Source: JANQOH01 sp965200095
Lineage (GTDB): Bacteria > Pseudomonadota > Alphaproteobacteria > UBA7887
NCBI GenBank assembly: GCA_965200095.1
Contig: OZ241350.1
Location: forward strand, 682,001-746,000
Length of the DNA stretch: 64,000 nt
Reading direction: 5' to 3'
A program made the position numbers and the translations under genes. Numbering within the stretch: the first letter of the stretch is position 1; each line of letters opens with the position of its first letter. The notes below the pieces were generated by a model, which ran no database searches, was not told the origin of the DNA, and worked only from the letters and a program-made list of their open reading frames with translations. Of the stretch, positions 18,749-27,789 are shown in pieces.

Positions 18749-19773
18749 TGAAAACAACAGACGAAAATTGGTGCGAGTTAATGGAGAAACTACATGACGT
18801 TAGCAAGCGCGTATCCAGGAGGCCGCTCTACATTGGGGAAATGCACGGCCTGCTACACGACAATTTGATTCTTTGCGCGCTGTTTCAGAACTTACCGGAA
18901 ACAGGCGCTGGCTTGGTTCACTATACGTCATGGGAAAACGCACTGAACATGTTCAATGAATATGGTAACCCGGTAATGAGAATGTATAATTATGAGCAGT
19001 CTAATGACCCGGACGAGGGTAAAATCAAACCTAAAGAATGGGAAGAAGTGGAAAGAAACGTTGATCCGATTGACAAAAGTCAGAAAGATAACGACGGCAG
19101 GAAAAATGATTTCGAATACGACAGAAATACATACGGATGTTCGTTTTCTTCCGGTGGAAAGGGAGTCGAGGATGACCTGATGTACTGGAGGATGTACGGA
19201 AATAATGGGGAAGGATGTTCTTTGAAAATAACTCCCCCGAGTGCGCGCAAACTAACGTCGCCGAGCACGCATAAACAAGATATATTAAGGGTGTGTTACC
19301 GTGACAAGGATTCCTCCGATAGGTGCGATCAGGAAGAGATTGAGGATGGAGAGATCGCCGTACGATTGCGCAAATTTTTCGCAGTCTGCACGGATATTGT
19401 CAGTAAAACTAACGGCAAATATCCGATTGAGGCAGAATTCATTGTAAGAAGACTTCGCGAGATCGTTCGTGGATGTTATCACTTGGTCAAACATAAGAAT
19501 TACGCAGTGGAGCGCGAGTGGCGCATGATTAAGGTTGCGCCGAATTCGGAAGCAATTCGATTCGATACGACGGGAGGAGGTCTGATTAGACGGTACATTG
19601 AGGGCCCTTGTCTGAAGGAAATTCTGAGTTCTGCTTCGGTCATAACGATAGGGCCAACCGTGCCCAACGGCGGTGCCGCGCGAGCCTATATTGAGTATCT
19701 GGCCAAGACAAAGCACGGAATACAGCATGTGGAAGTAAAAAATTCCAATCAAAACTATCGACGGCAATTGTAA
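18745..19773 (+). CDS. DUF2971-like protein, last gene of the Ubl operon
   Basis: 342-residue protein of unknown biochemistry. It resembles DUF2971 in its order of motifs: GLVHYTSWENALNMF, a SNDPDEG turn, CSFSSGG, LMYWRMYGNNGEGCSLKI, and a later YAVEREWRMIK. Such proteins often sit in defence islands and lack an assigned activity. ATG 18745 overlaps the E1 stop (ATGA), so it belongs to the operon and could be the effector or the substrate of conjugation. Codon use is the most AT-rich of the island, pointing to recent acquisition. No membrane segment or signal peptide is seen. Confidence 0.65.
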   Translation: MMKTTDENWCELMEKLHDVSKRVSRRPLYIGEMHGLLHDNLILCALFQNLPETGAGLVHYTSWENALNMFNEYGNPVMRMYNYEQSNDPDEGKIKPKEWEEVERNVDPIDKSQKDNDGRKNDFEYDRNTYGCSFSSGGKGVEDDLMYWRMYGNNGEGCSLKITPPSARKLTSPSTHKQDILRVCYRDKDSSDRCDQEEIEDGEIAVRLRKFFAVCTDIVSKTNGKYPIEAEFIVRRLREIVRGCYHLVKHKNYAVEREWRMIKVAPNSEAIRFDTTGGGLIRRYIEGPCLKEILSSASVITIGPTVPNGGAARAYIEYLAKTKHGIQHVEVKNSNQNYRRQL

Positions 19774-19866
19774 CGGTGCCGTCCTGAAACTTTTCTTGCA
19801 CGGATGCTTGATGTCTGTCCAGCGGTTGTACGTTAGGGTGGTGGGTCGGCGCAATGATCGATCTAG

Positions 19867-20713
19867 GCTCAGGACTCATAACCAGAATATGACGGTTGCG
19901 GCGATGCAGATGGCGCTGAAGAAGGTGTGCGCGCAGCGGTCGTATCGCGTGGCGATGCGTCGCCAGTCCTTGAGCCGACCGAACATGCGCTCAACGAGGT
20001 TGCGTTGCTTGTAAAGCCCGGCATCGCAGGCGACCGGCTTCTTGCGGTGCGCCCGTCCGGGGATGCAGGGGGCGATCCCGCGTCCCTCCAGGGCTTCGCG
20101 GAAGCGGTCGCTGTCGTAGCCCTTGTCGCCAATCGGGACATTCGCGTCCGGCGGCAAGGCGTTGAACATCATCGCGGCGCCGCGATGGTCGCTGACCTGC
20201 CCTTCGGTCAGCAGCATGATCGGGGGCTTGCCGTCGCCGTCGCAGACCGCGTGCAGTTTCGAGTTGAGGCCGCCCCGGGTGCGTCCGATACAGCGCGAAA
20301 GAGCCCCTTTTTTAGCAGACTGGCTGCGGTGCGGTGGGCCTTCAGATGGGTGGCGTCGATTATCACCGTCCCCGTTGCCCGGCCCTCCGCCGCCAGGGCC
20401 GCGAAGATGTGGTTGAACACGCCGGCCTCGCTCCACCGCACGAAGCGGTTGTAGAGGGTCTTGTGGGGACCGTATTCGGAGGGCGCGTGACGCCAGATGA
20501 GGCCGTATCGGATCACATGGATGATGCCGGAGATGACGCGCCGGTCATCGACCCGGGGCACGCCGCGGACCTTGTTGGGCAGCAGCGGCCGGATGCGATC
20601 AAATTGGGTCTCGGAGAGCCAGAACTGGTGGTCGGACATGGTGCACCCCCTGTATCTGGTGGCAGCACACCACACATCCTAACCCAACGCAACCCCCTTT
20701 ATGGGTCCTGAGC
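19867..20713 (-). mobile_element. IS5-family (IS427-like) insertion sequence, copy 1
   Basis: About 847 bp with terminal inverted repeats (GCTCAGGACTCATAA at the left, GCTCAGGACCCATAA read inward from the right) flanked by CTAG at 19863-19866 and 20714-20717, a likely target duplication. It carries one transposase in two overlapping frames. A near-identical copy in the same orientation lies at 30925-31772. It inserted about 90 bp after the DUF2971-like gene. Confidence 0.88.
19876..20639 (-). CDS. IS5-family transposase, two frames joined by frameshift (copy 1)
   Basis: The upstream frame starts MSDHQFWLSE at 20639 and holds the N-terminal domain and first catalytic Asp (IIDATHLKAHR). The downstream frame continues to 19876 with the second Asp (IGDKGYDSDRF) and Glu (RNLVERMFGRLKDWRR). 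The frames meet at the run CTAAAAAAGGGG (near 20308), a classical slippery site, so programmed frameshifting can make the full DDE transposase. Both copies have the same arrangement, which argues against random decay. Confidence 0.85.
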
Positions 20714-20816
20714 CTAGGTACCAAACGAGTTGATCGCAACATTTGCAGGACGGCGCCCCGTCCCCTATGCTCCGCCATCGTCCGCTTCCCGGCGCGGGCT
20801 GCGAACGGAGACCGGC

Positions 20817-21560
20817 ATGGACCCGGACCTGGCAGGCTTCATCGGCCTTGCGGCATTGATGGTGACGCTCGTGGCGTGGCTGCGCGTCGACATGGGCGGA
20901 CGCATGGACCGCCTCGACGAGCGCATGGGCCGCATCGAGACCACGCAGGCCGAGCACGGCGCGGCGCTGTCCGCGCACGGCGCAATGCTCTCCCAACAGG
21001 GCGAACGCCTGACGCGCATCGAGGCGACCCAGGCCGAACAGGGCGAACGCCTGACGCGCATTGAGGCGACCCAGGCCGAACAGGGCGAACGCCTGACGCG
21101 CATCGAGGCGACCCAGGCCGAACAGGGCGAACGCCTGACGCGCGTCGAGACGGCGCAAGCCGAACAGGGCGAGCGCCTGACGCGTATTGAGGCGACGCAA
21201 GCCGAACAGGGCGAACGCCTGACGCGCATCGAGACGACCCAGGCCGAACAGGGCGAACGCCTGACGCGCGTCGAGACGACCCAGGCCGAACAGGGCGAAC
21301 GCCTGACGCGCGTTGAGATGGCGCAAGCCGAACAGGGCGAGCGCCTGATACGCATCGAGGCCGCGCAGAACGAGTTGCGCGAGCGTGTGGACGGAATGGA
21401 CGCCGAACTGCGCGCCGAAATGCACGCCGCGCGCGCCGATCTGGCGCGCATCAACGAACGCATGGCGCGCACCGAAGGCACTGTGGCCGGGGCCCTCGGA
21501 CGCCCCTTCCCCGAACTCATGACGCGCCCGGCCGACGCCGCAGCCGCAGCCGCCGAATAG
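20817..21560 (+). CDS. Membrane-anchored coiled-coil protein with 14-residue repeats
   Basis: 247 residues. An N-terminal membrane segment (LAGFIGLAALMVTLVAWLRV, about 4-23) is followed by a long charged coiled coil. The middle consists of nine 14-residue units of the type EQGERLTRIEATQA, encoded by nine 42-bp direct repeats at about 20994-21371. A short non-repetitive tail ends in AAAAAAE. ATG 20817 follows CGGAG, and earlier codons in this frame are non-coding. The gene is tandemly duplicated: a shorter, frameshifted sister follows at 21670. Function unknown; the topology suggests a periplasmic or cytoplasmic rod. Confidence 0.75.
   Translation: MDPDLAGFIGLAALMVTLVAWLRVDMGGRMDRLDERMGRIETTQAEHGAALSAHGAMLSQQGERLTRIEATQAEQGERLTRIEATQAEQGERLTRIEATQAEQGERLTRVETAQAEQGERLTRIEATQAEQGERLTRIETTQAEQGERLTRVETTQAEQGERLTRVEMAQAEQGERLIRIEAAQNELRERVDGMDAELRAEMHAARADLARINERMARTEGTVAGALGRPFPELMTRPADAAAAAAE
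20994..21371 (+). repeat. Nine 42-bp tandem repeats
   Basis: Each unit encodes EQGERLTRIEATQA with small changes. The sister gene 21670-22048 has only one or two such units, so the number of repeats has changed since duplication. Confidence 0.8.
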
Positions 21561-21669
21561 TCCCGCACCGCACGGAGGTCTCGTCGTCCGCAACATTGCG
21601 GGACGATGCGCCGTCCCCTATGCTCCGCCATCGTCCGCCCCGTCGCGCGGGCTACGAACGGAGGCCGAC

Positions 21670-22048
21670 ATGGACCCGGACCTGGCAGGCTTCATCGGCC
21701 TTGCGGCGTTGATGGTGACGCTCGTGGCGTGGCTGCGCATCGACATGAACGGGCGCATGGACCGTCTCGAGACCGCACAGGGCGAGCGCCTGACGCGCAT
21801 CGAGGCGACGCTGTCCGAACACGGCGCAACGCTGTCGGCGCACGGCGAACGCCTGATACGCATCGAGGCCACACAGCACGAGTTGCGCGAGCGTATGGAC
21901 GGACTGGACGCCGAACTGCACGCCGCGCGGGCCGACCTGTCGCGCATCAACGAACGCATGGCGCACCGAAGGCACAGTGGCCGGGGCCCTCGGACGCCCC
22001 TTCCCGGAACTCATGACGCGCCCCGCGGACGCCGCAGCCGCCGAATAG
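21670..22048 (+). pseudogene. Frameshifted paralogue of the coiled-coil protein
   Basis: Starts with the same MDPDLAGFIGLAALMVTLVAW membrane segment as the gene at 20817 and shares about 80 bp of leader with it, so the two arose by tandem duplication. Compared with its sister a 2-bp deletion near 21963 (GCGCGC to GCGC) moves it out of frame. The expected end is the TAG at 22046-22048; the shifted frame runs on to 22182 with unrelated residues. It carries far fewer 14-residue repeats. Possibly a decaying copy, or translated as a shorter rod with a new tail. Confidence 0.7.
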
Positions 22049-22108
22049 TCCCGCGCGGGGTCTGCGCGATACCTGTCCGCGACCTGCGCCATCACGCCCT
22101 CGCCTTCG

Positions 22109-22261
22109 AAACAGCGCCGCGTGTCCGTGGGCCGGAGTCGTCGTCAGCCCTTGCAGGTAATAGAGCGAGAGCGGCGGGTTGATGAGGAAGCCGAGCACCC
22201 CGGCGCCGACCAGATTCCAGAACGCCGCCGCCAGGAAGAATATCAGCGGCAGGTGATAGCG
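22109..22261 (-). pseudogene. Fragment of nitric oxide reductase large subunit (norB)
   Basis: About 51 codons read as a NorB/haem-copper oxidase segment: AFWNLVGAGVLGFLINPPLS, then LYYLQGLTTTPAHGHAALF, with the histidines of the conserved transmembrane helix. Homology stops abruptly on both sides, with no start codon and no further NorB sequence. It is an orphan fragment left by recombination. Confidence 0.7.
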
Positions 22262-22338
22262 CCGCGTCCGCCGCGTTCCTTTCCGTTCATCGCTTCCTCC
22301 CTGTCGGGCGTATGGTGGCGCAAGCCGCGCGCCGCGGC
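22262..22338 (-). pseudogene. Relic of the cupin gene start fused to the norB fragment
   Basis: The leader, ribosome site, ATG (22290) and first codons (MNGKERGGRGA) match the start region of the cupin gene at 16323 (MDGKERGERGA) over about 75 bp. The match ends at the junction with the norB fragment, so the reading frame stops five residues later. Evidence of a recombination joining two unrelated gene pieces. Confidence 0.65.
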
Positions 22339-22750
22339 AACGGGCCGGCGACCCGCGTCACGACGATGAGCGTTACCCGGGGGAACGACCGCAAGGGCCC
22401 CGCAGCGTTGCGGCAAGGCGGGGAACTGCGCCGGACGCCCGCGGATGCGACGGCGCGCCGCCTCGAAACGGTTCTTGCGGGTCGAAACGGGAATCGCCGG
22501 CGACGGCCGGCGGTCCCTGTCGGCGGGTCCCGGCATCGGACCCCCGGATATGTCGCGTCGGCGCTCCCGGAGACGATCGCAGCCGGCCCGCCGCGCCTCG
22601 GCAAGGGCCGACCCTGTCCGGACACACGCGAGACACGGCGCGTCCGGGCCCTTATCCGTGGCCGGAAGCCCGCTTGCCGCCGGGACGGGCTGCGGGGAGC
22701 GGCGAACCGGCACGTTGATCGCCAGCTGCGCTCATGGTAGCGTAGGGCTA
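22339..22750. other. Gene-free leader region
   Basis: Open frames here lack start sites and show no recognisable domains. The only structure seen is a small hairpin GGTAGC-GTAGG-GCTACC at about 22736-22752, directly before the 14-bp tandem repeats. Confidence 0.5.
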
Positions 22751-22814
22751 CCTCTTCATCGGGGCCTCTTCATCGGGGCCTCTTCATCGGGGCCTCTTCA
22801 TCGGGGCCTCTTCA
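22751..22814 (+). repeat. 14-bp tandem repeats upstream of the large autotransporter
   Basis: Four exact copies of CCTCTTCATCGGGG followed by a partial fifth, ending 23 bp before the start codon. They lie in the presumed leader or promoter, upstream of the ribosome site GAGGAAG (22822-22828). Changes in copy number would alter promoter spacing or leader structure without touching the protein. Confidence 0.85.
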
Positions 22815-22837
22815 GATTTGTCGAGGAAGCCCCTTTC

Positions 22838-25800
22838 ATGCCGAGAATCGACCTTGTCATCCGTCGCATCCGCCGCGGCGGTTTCGCGGCCGCGCTCCTT
22901 GCGTCGCTTCTTCCCGCGTCCGACGGGGCGCATGCGCAAGCGGCGGCCTGCACGCCGACGCAAACGGTCAGCGCGCAGGCGGACGCGAACGGCGTCTACA
23001 CCACCACGCTGACCTGCGCGGACACTTCCGCGGCGGCGGGGGCGGCGGACTACCGGCAGCTCCACTACAACCATGGCGCCGCATACGGGACGAACCCGGC
23101 CGACCGCGACGCGAACCTCGCGAACAACAACGCTTACAATAACCTGGCCCTCACGATCGGGCGCGGCGTGATATTCACCGCCGACGGCTACAACGACAAC
23201 AGGCTCACGGTCACGGACGGCGCCATCCTCCTGTGGAACGCCGGCGCCAAGACCGTAACCATGGAGGACGGCGCCGTCATCAAGCTCGAACGGACGCCGG
23301 CCTACTGGACAGCGACGGATCCGGACCGCCCGATGTCCGCGACGCCCCAATACGACCCGGCATGGTACCCGACCTGGCGGCACGCCCTGGACAACCTCGT
23401 CGGCATCGGCGCCTATTCGTATACCGGCGCGGACGGCGACGCGGACATCACGATCGGGCACCACGGCGTCATCGACATCGACATCGACATCGGCGGCACC
23501 TACGGGAAGAACGGGTATTACGACGCCAGCGCCGGCCGCGCCATCGATGTGCAGGTAAAGGACACCGGCGGCGCCTCCGCCGCGCGCGCCGACCTCGACG
23601 TTCTCATCGAGATGGGGGCCACCGGCGTCATCCGGCATGTCGAGGGCTCCGACGGCCTGAGCGGCATCTACGTGGAGAACTTCAGCGAGGAGGGAGACAT
23701 CAGGATCGACCTGGCCGAAGGCTCGCTGATCGACGTCTCCGAAGGGGGCGGCTACGGCGTCACGGCGCTGCTTCGCAGGGACGCCGCCAACAACAACGGC
23801 CAGCGAACCGGCGACCTCATCGTCAACGCAGCCGGAACGATCAGGGCGGCCGCGAGGAGCCGGGTGCAAAGCTTCCAGCACGGCTACGGCATTTTCGCCG
23901 ACCAGGGCGGACACACCGGCCGGGTTCGCGTCGTCTCGTCGGGAACCATCGAGACCGTGCAGGGCCCCGCCATCGACGCGAGGGCATGGAGAAGCACCCA
24001 GACGCACCGCGACGACCCCGACACCGCGGAGATCGAAGGGCACATCGTCGACGTAACGGCCGGGACGATGGAGACCCGGGGGACCACCGCCGTCTACGCC
24101 TCCACCGGCAGCGCCAACTCCCACATGACGGTCCGGGTGGCGGAGGGCGCCACCGTCCGCGCCCAGGCGCTCACGGACGAGGACTATGCGAACGGCGCCC
24201 TCACGCAGGAAACCCTGGGGGCCGACGGAAGCCCATACATCATTTCCGGCATCTACCGCTATCACGGATGGCGGAGAGTGGACGTGGAGCAGACGACCGA
24301 CAGCGGCGCGACCGTGACGGTGAAGCGGCTGGAGCCGATCATTACCGGCATCGCGGTCCGCGATTTCTCGTCGAGTCCCAACGCCGACGGCTTGAGGGAC
24401 CAGGTGCTCGTCGACGGGACTGTCGAAACGGTCGGCGGCAAGGCCGGCGTGGACCCCGCCATCTGGCTGGAGAGCGGCGGGCTGGTTACCGTCGGGGCGA
24501 ACGGGCGCGTCAGCGCGGACTCCGGCATTGCGATTTCGGGCGGGTGCTTCACCGATTACCGCAAGGTCGATTTCGTCAACATAGATTCGCCGGTCGATTG
24601 CGACACGGCAGCGCCCCGCACCCTCGAGGTGAGGGTGGCCGGGACGGTCGAAGGCGACATCCGCGTGCTCGACGACGGCGTCCTGAATTTCAGGTCGATG
24701 GAAGGCGGGACGGTCGCGGGCACGGTGCACGACCCCGCCGGCCCGCTGACGGTGGCGGGCAGCGTCGGGCGTCTGCTTTACACCGACGGCGGCGCGGTGA
24801 CGGTGACAGGCACGGGGCGCCTCACCGGCGTCGACGGCGTGGCGTTGCGCAGCGAGTCGGGCGATCTGAGCCTGACCGTTGCCGACAAGGGCGTGGTTAC
24901 GGGCGATGTCCAGGCGCGCGGCGGCGGCCGGCTGATGCTGGATGTGAGGGAAGGCGGGACGATTTCGGGAACGGCGCACGACCCCGTTGGCCCGTTGACG
25001 GTGGCCGGCAGCATTGGACGCCTTCTCTACACGTCCGGCGGCGCGGTGACGGTGACGGGCACGGGGCGTCTCACCGGCGTCGACGGCGTGGCGTTGCGCA
25101 GCGAGTCGGGCGATCTGAGCCTGACCGTTGCCGGCATGGGCGTGGTTGCGGGCGATGTCCAGGCGCGCGGCGGCGGCAAACTGACGCTGGATGTGAGGGA
25201 AGGCGGGACGATTTCGGGAACGGCGCACGACCCCGTTGGCCCGTTGACGGTGGCCGGCAGCATCGGGCGTCTGCTTTACACCGACGGCGGCGCGGTGACG
25301 GTGACGGGCGCGGGGCGTCTCACCGGCGTCGACGGCGTGGCGTTGCGCAGCGAGTCGGGCGATCTGAGCCTGACGGTGGCCGGCATGGGCATGGTTACGG
25401 GCGATGTCCAGGCGCGCGGGGGCGGCCGGCTGACCCTGGACCTGAAGGAAGGCGGGACGATTTCGGGGACGGTGCACGACCCCGCCGGCCCGCTGACGGT
25501 GGCCGGGAGCATCGGGCGGGTGCTCTACAGTTCGGGCGGCGCGGTGACGGTGACGGGCGCGGGGCGCCTCACCGGCGTCGATGGCGTGGCGTTGCGCAGC
25601 GAGTCGGGCGATTTGAGCCTGACCGTTGCCGACAAGGGCATGGTGACCGGCGATGTCCGGGCGCGCGGGGGCGGCCGGTTGACCCTGGACCTGAAGGAAG
25701 GCGGGACGATTTCGGGGACGGTGCATGACCCCGTCGGCCCGCTGACGGTGGCGGGCAGCATTGGACGCCTCCTCTATGCCGACGGCGCCGCGGTAACGGT

Positions 25801-27589
25801 GACGGACACGGGGCGCCTCACCGGCGTGGATGGCGTGGCGCTGCGCAGCGACGCCGGCGACATCGACCTGACGGTGGCCGGCCTGGCGACGGGCGACATC
25901 GACGCGCGCGGCGACGGCGACCTGACGGTCGCGGTGTCGGGGACGGTCGACGGCGACATTTTCGGGCGCGGCGCGGGCGAACACACAGTGACGGTGGCGC
26001 GCGGCGGCGCGGTAACCGGGACCGTGGACCTCGGCGCGAGCACTGTGACGACGGACGGCGCCGTGGGGCGGGTTCGTTTCGAGCGCGGCGGCGCGGCGAC
26101 GGTAGGTTCGACGGGCCGGATTTCCGGTATCGACGGCGTCGCGGTCGACAGCCGTTCGGGCGACCTGACGGTGACGGTGGCCGGCCTGGCGATGGGCGAC
26201 ATCGACGGGCGCGGCGGCGGCGACCTGACGGTCATGGTGTCGGGTAGGGTCGACGGCGATGTCTTCGGACGCGAAGCCGGCGAACACGAGGTGACGGTGG
26301 CGCGCGGCGGCGCGATAACCGGGACCGTCGACCTTGCCGGCGACGGCGCTGTGACGGTGGAGGGCATGGCGGGGAGGATTGACTTCGAGCGCGACGGCGC
26401 CGTGACGGTGGGGCCGGAGGGCCGCATCTCCGGCAGAGACGGCGTGTCGATAGAGAGCCGTTCGGGCGCCCCGGCGGTGACCATCGTGGCGTCGGCGGGC
26501 GAGTCGCTGCGCGATGCGGTGGGGCGCGTCGGCGGGGCGATCGTCGCAGCCGAGGGCGAGCCTTCGGTGATGCTCGGCCGCGAGGGCGAGACGGGGTCGA
26601 TAACGCTCGGCGGGCTCGGAACGGCGCGCTCGATCCCCGAAGGCGCCTACGATGTGGGCGTGGTGCGCACGGCGTCGGGCGCGTTGCGCGCGGTGAGCCG
26701 GCTGGCGGCGCGCACCCGCGTCTACGAGGCTCTGCCGTCGCTGCTTCTGGGGATGGAGCGCACGGCGTCGCACGCCGACCGTGCGGCGGCGCCCCGCGCG
26801 TCGGACGGGACGTGGGCGCGCGTCGATGCGTCGCGGGGGTCGTGGGAGGCGGCGAGTTCGGCCAATGCGGGGACCGGCTACGACCGTCGCGGTTTCTCGT
26901 TCCAGGCCGGCCTGGACGCGGTCCTGAGCGAGGAGACGCGCGCGGGTCTGTCGGTCCACTGGCGCCGGGCGACGGCGGAGGTGTCGCGCAACGGCGGCGA
27001 GATCGAGGCCCGGGGCGCGGGCGTGGGTCTGTCGGCAACATGGTCTCCGGGGCCGTTCTTCGTGGACGGCCAGGCGGCGGCGACGCTCTACGATGCGGAC
27101 CTGAAATCGACGCTGCGCGGGAGGCTGAAGGACGATGTCGGGGCGCAGGGCCTTTCGGCGGCGCTGGAGGCGGGGCGCACGGTTCCCGTGGCCGAGGGCG
27201 TTACGGTGACGCCGCGGGCGCGGGTGGCCTGGTCGTCGCTGTCGCTTTCGGGCTTCGTCGACGACGCGGCGGGGGCGCGGGTGTCTCTGGACCGGGGCCG
27301 GAGTTTGACCGGTCGCGCCGGGGCGCTGGCGGAGCGCGTCCTGGGCGAAGGGGGCCGCATCTTCGGCTCGGTGGATGTGGAGCGCGAGTTCTCGGCGGAG
27401 ACGCGGATGTCGGTCGCGGGGACATCGCTGGAGACGGCGGGCGAGGAGACGCGCTATATGGTCGGGGTCGGCGGCGAGCATGGCTGGGAGGATGGCCGCT
27501 TCGCGCTGCGCGGCGCGCTGGACTATGCGATGTCCGGCGGCGATGCGCGCGACTACGGTGCCCGCGCCAGCCTCTCGATGCGCTTCTGA
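22838..27589 (+). CDS. Large repeat-containing autotransporter (classical type Va)
   Basis: 1583-residue surface protein. A signal peptide with basic start and hydrophobic core ends at AHA (about residue 33). The passenger is a long beta-helix-like region rich in Gly, Thr, Val and Asp. Residues about 630-1010 hold four 83-residue units plus a degraded fifth (unit core GPLTVAGSIGRLLY, then TGVDGVALRSESGDLSLTV). The last about 270 residues form the autotransporter barrel, ending ARASLSMRF with the terminal Phe. ATG 22838 follows GAGGAAG; upstream frame is non-coding. A large antisense open frame over the same region is a shadow. Likely adhesin or biofilm factor; no enzymatic motif is seen. Confidence 0.92.
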   Translation: MPRIDLVIRRIRRGGFAAALLASLLPASDGAHAQAAACTPTQTVSAQADANGVYTTTLTCADTSAAAGAADYRQLHYNHGAAYGTNPADRDANLANNNAYNNLALTIGRGVIFTADGYNDNRLTVTDGAILLWNAGAKTVTMEDGAVIKLERTPAYWTATDPDRPMSATPQYDPAWYPTWRHALDNLVGIGAYSYTGADGDADITIGHHGVIDIDIDIGGTYGKNGYYDASAGRAIDVQVKDTGGASAARADLDVLIEMGATGVIRHVEGSDGLSGIYVENFSEEGDIRIDLAEGSLIDVSEGGGYGVTALLRRDAANNNGQRTGDLIVNAAGTIRAAARSRVQSFQHGYGIFADQGGHTGRVRVVSSGTIETVQGPAIDARAWRSTQTHRDDPDTAEIEGHIVDVTAGTMETRGTTAVYASTGSANSHMTVRVAEGATVRAQALTDEDYANGALTQETLGADGSPYIISGIYRYHGWRRVDVEQTTDSGATVTVKRLEPIITGIAVRDFSSSPNADGLRDQVLVDGTVETVGGKAGVDPAIWLESGGLVTVGANGRVSADSGIAISGGCFTDYRKVDFVNIDSPVDCDTAAPRTLEVRVAGTVEGDIRVLDDGVLNFRSMEGGTVAGTVHDPAGPLTVAGSVGRLLYTDGGAVTVTGTGRLTGVDGVALRSESGDLSLTVADKGVVTGDVQARGGGRLMLDVREGGTISGTAHDPVGPLTVAGSIGRLLYTSGGAVTVTGTGRLTGVDGVALRSESGDLSLTVAGMGVVAGDVQARGGGKLTLDVREGGTISGTAHDPVGPLTVAGSIGRLLYTDGGAVTVTGAGRLTGVDGVALRSESGDLSLTVAGMGMVTGDVQARGGGRLTLDLKEGGTISGTVHDPAGPLTVAGSIGRVLYSSGGAVTVTGAGRLTGVDGVALRSESGDLSLTVADKGMVTGDVRARGGGRLTLDLKEGGTISGTVHDPVGPLTVAGSIGRLLYADGAAVTVTDTGRLTGVDGVALRSDAGDIDLTVAGLATGDIDARGDGDLTVAVSGTVDGDIFGRGAGEHTVTVARGGAVTGTVDLGASTVTTDGAVGRVRFERGGAATVGSTGRISGIDGVAVDSRSGDLTVTVAGLAMGDIDGRGGGDLTVMVSGRVDGDVFGREAGEHEVTVARGGAITGTVDLAGDGAVTVEGMAGRIDFERDGAVTVGPEGRISGRDGVSIESRSGAPAVTIVASAGESLRDAVGRVGGAIVAAEGEPSVMLGREGETGSITLGGLGTARSIPEGAYDVGVVRTASGALRAVSRLAARTRVYEALPSLLLGMERTASHADRAAAPRASDGTWARVDASRGSWEAASSANAGTGYDRRGFSFQAGLDAVLSEETRAGLSVHWRRATAEVSRNGGEIEARGAGVGLSATWSPGPFFVDGQAAATLYDADLKSTLRGRLKDDVGAQGLSAALEAGRTVPVAEGVTVTPRARVAWSSLSLSGFVDDAAGARVSLDRGRSLTGRAGALAERVLGEGGRIFGSVDVEREFSAETRMSVAGTSLETAGEETRYMVGVGGEHGWEDGRFALRGALDYAMSGGDARDYGARASLSMRF
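24725..25860 (+). repeat. 249-bp in-frame repeats in the passenger
   Basis: Units start at about 24725, 24974, 25223, 25472 and 25721, spaced exactly 249 bp. The first four are nearly identical at the DNA level and the fifth diverges half-way. High identity between units allows recombination to change passenger length in steps of 83 residues. Confidence 0.85.
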
Positions 27590-27789
27590 CCGCCGCCGTT
27601 GCGTCATATCCGGGGTTTCGCGTCGGCCGGCGGGCGCGCCGACCGCCATGACGGGAACCGGCGGCGCGAAAAGGTCGACGCGGCCTGCGGCGCCTGTTCG
27701 TCGGCGGCGCCATGACGGCGGTTCGCCACGCCGTTCGCCGAAGAACCGAAAGAGTATGAGAAGCCCGGGCTAATTCTCAACGTCTGCGC

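Noticed and set aside
21947..22198. Open frame starting MLGFLINPPLS as an intact small gene
   Set aside because: Only the first part is NorB-like and it lacks a start site; the rest is antisense to the coiled-coil pseudogene, so it is a fragment.
22784..27649. Antisense open frame of 1621 codons over the large autotransporter
   Set aside because: Mirror frame of repetitive GC-rich coding DNA; no start site, domain or signal, and rich in Arg/His as expected for a shadow.
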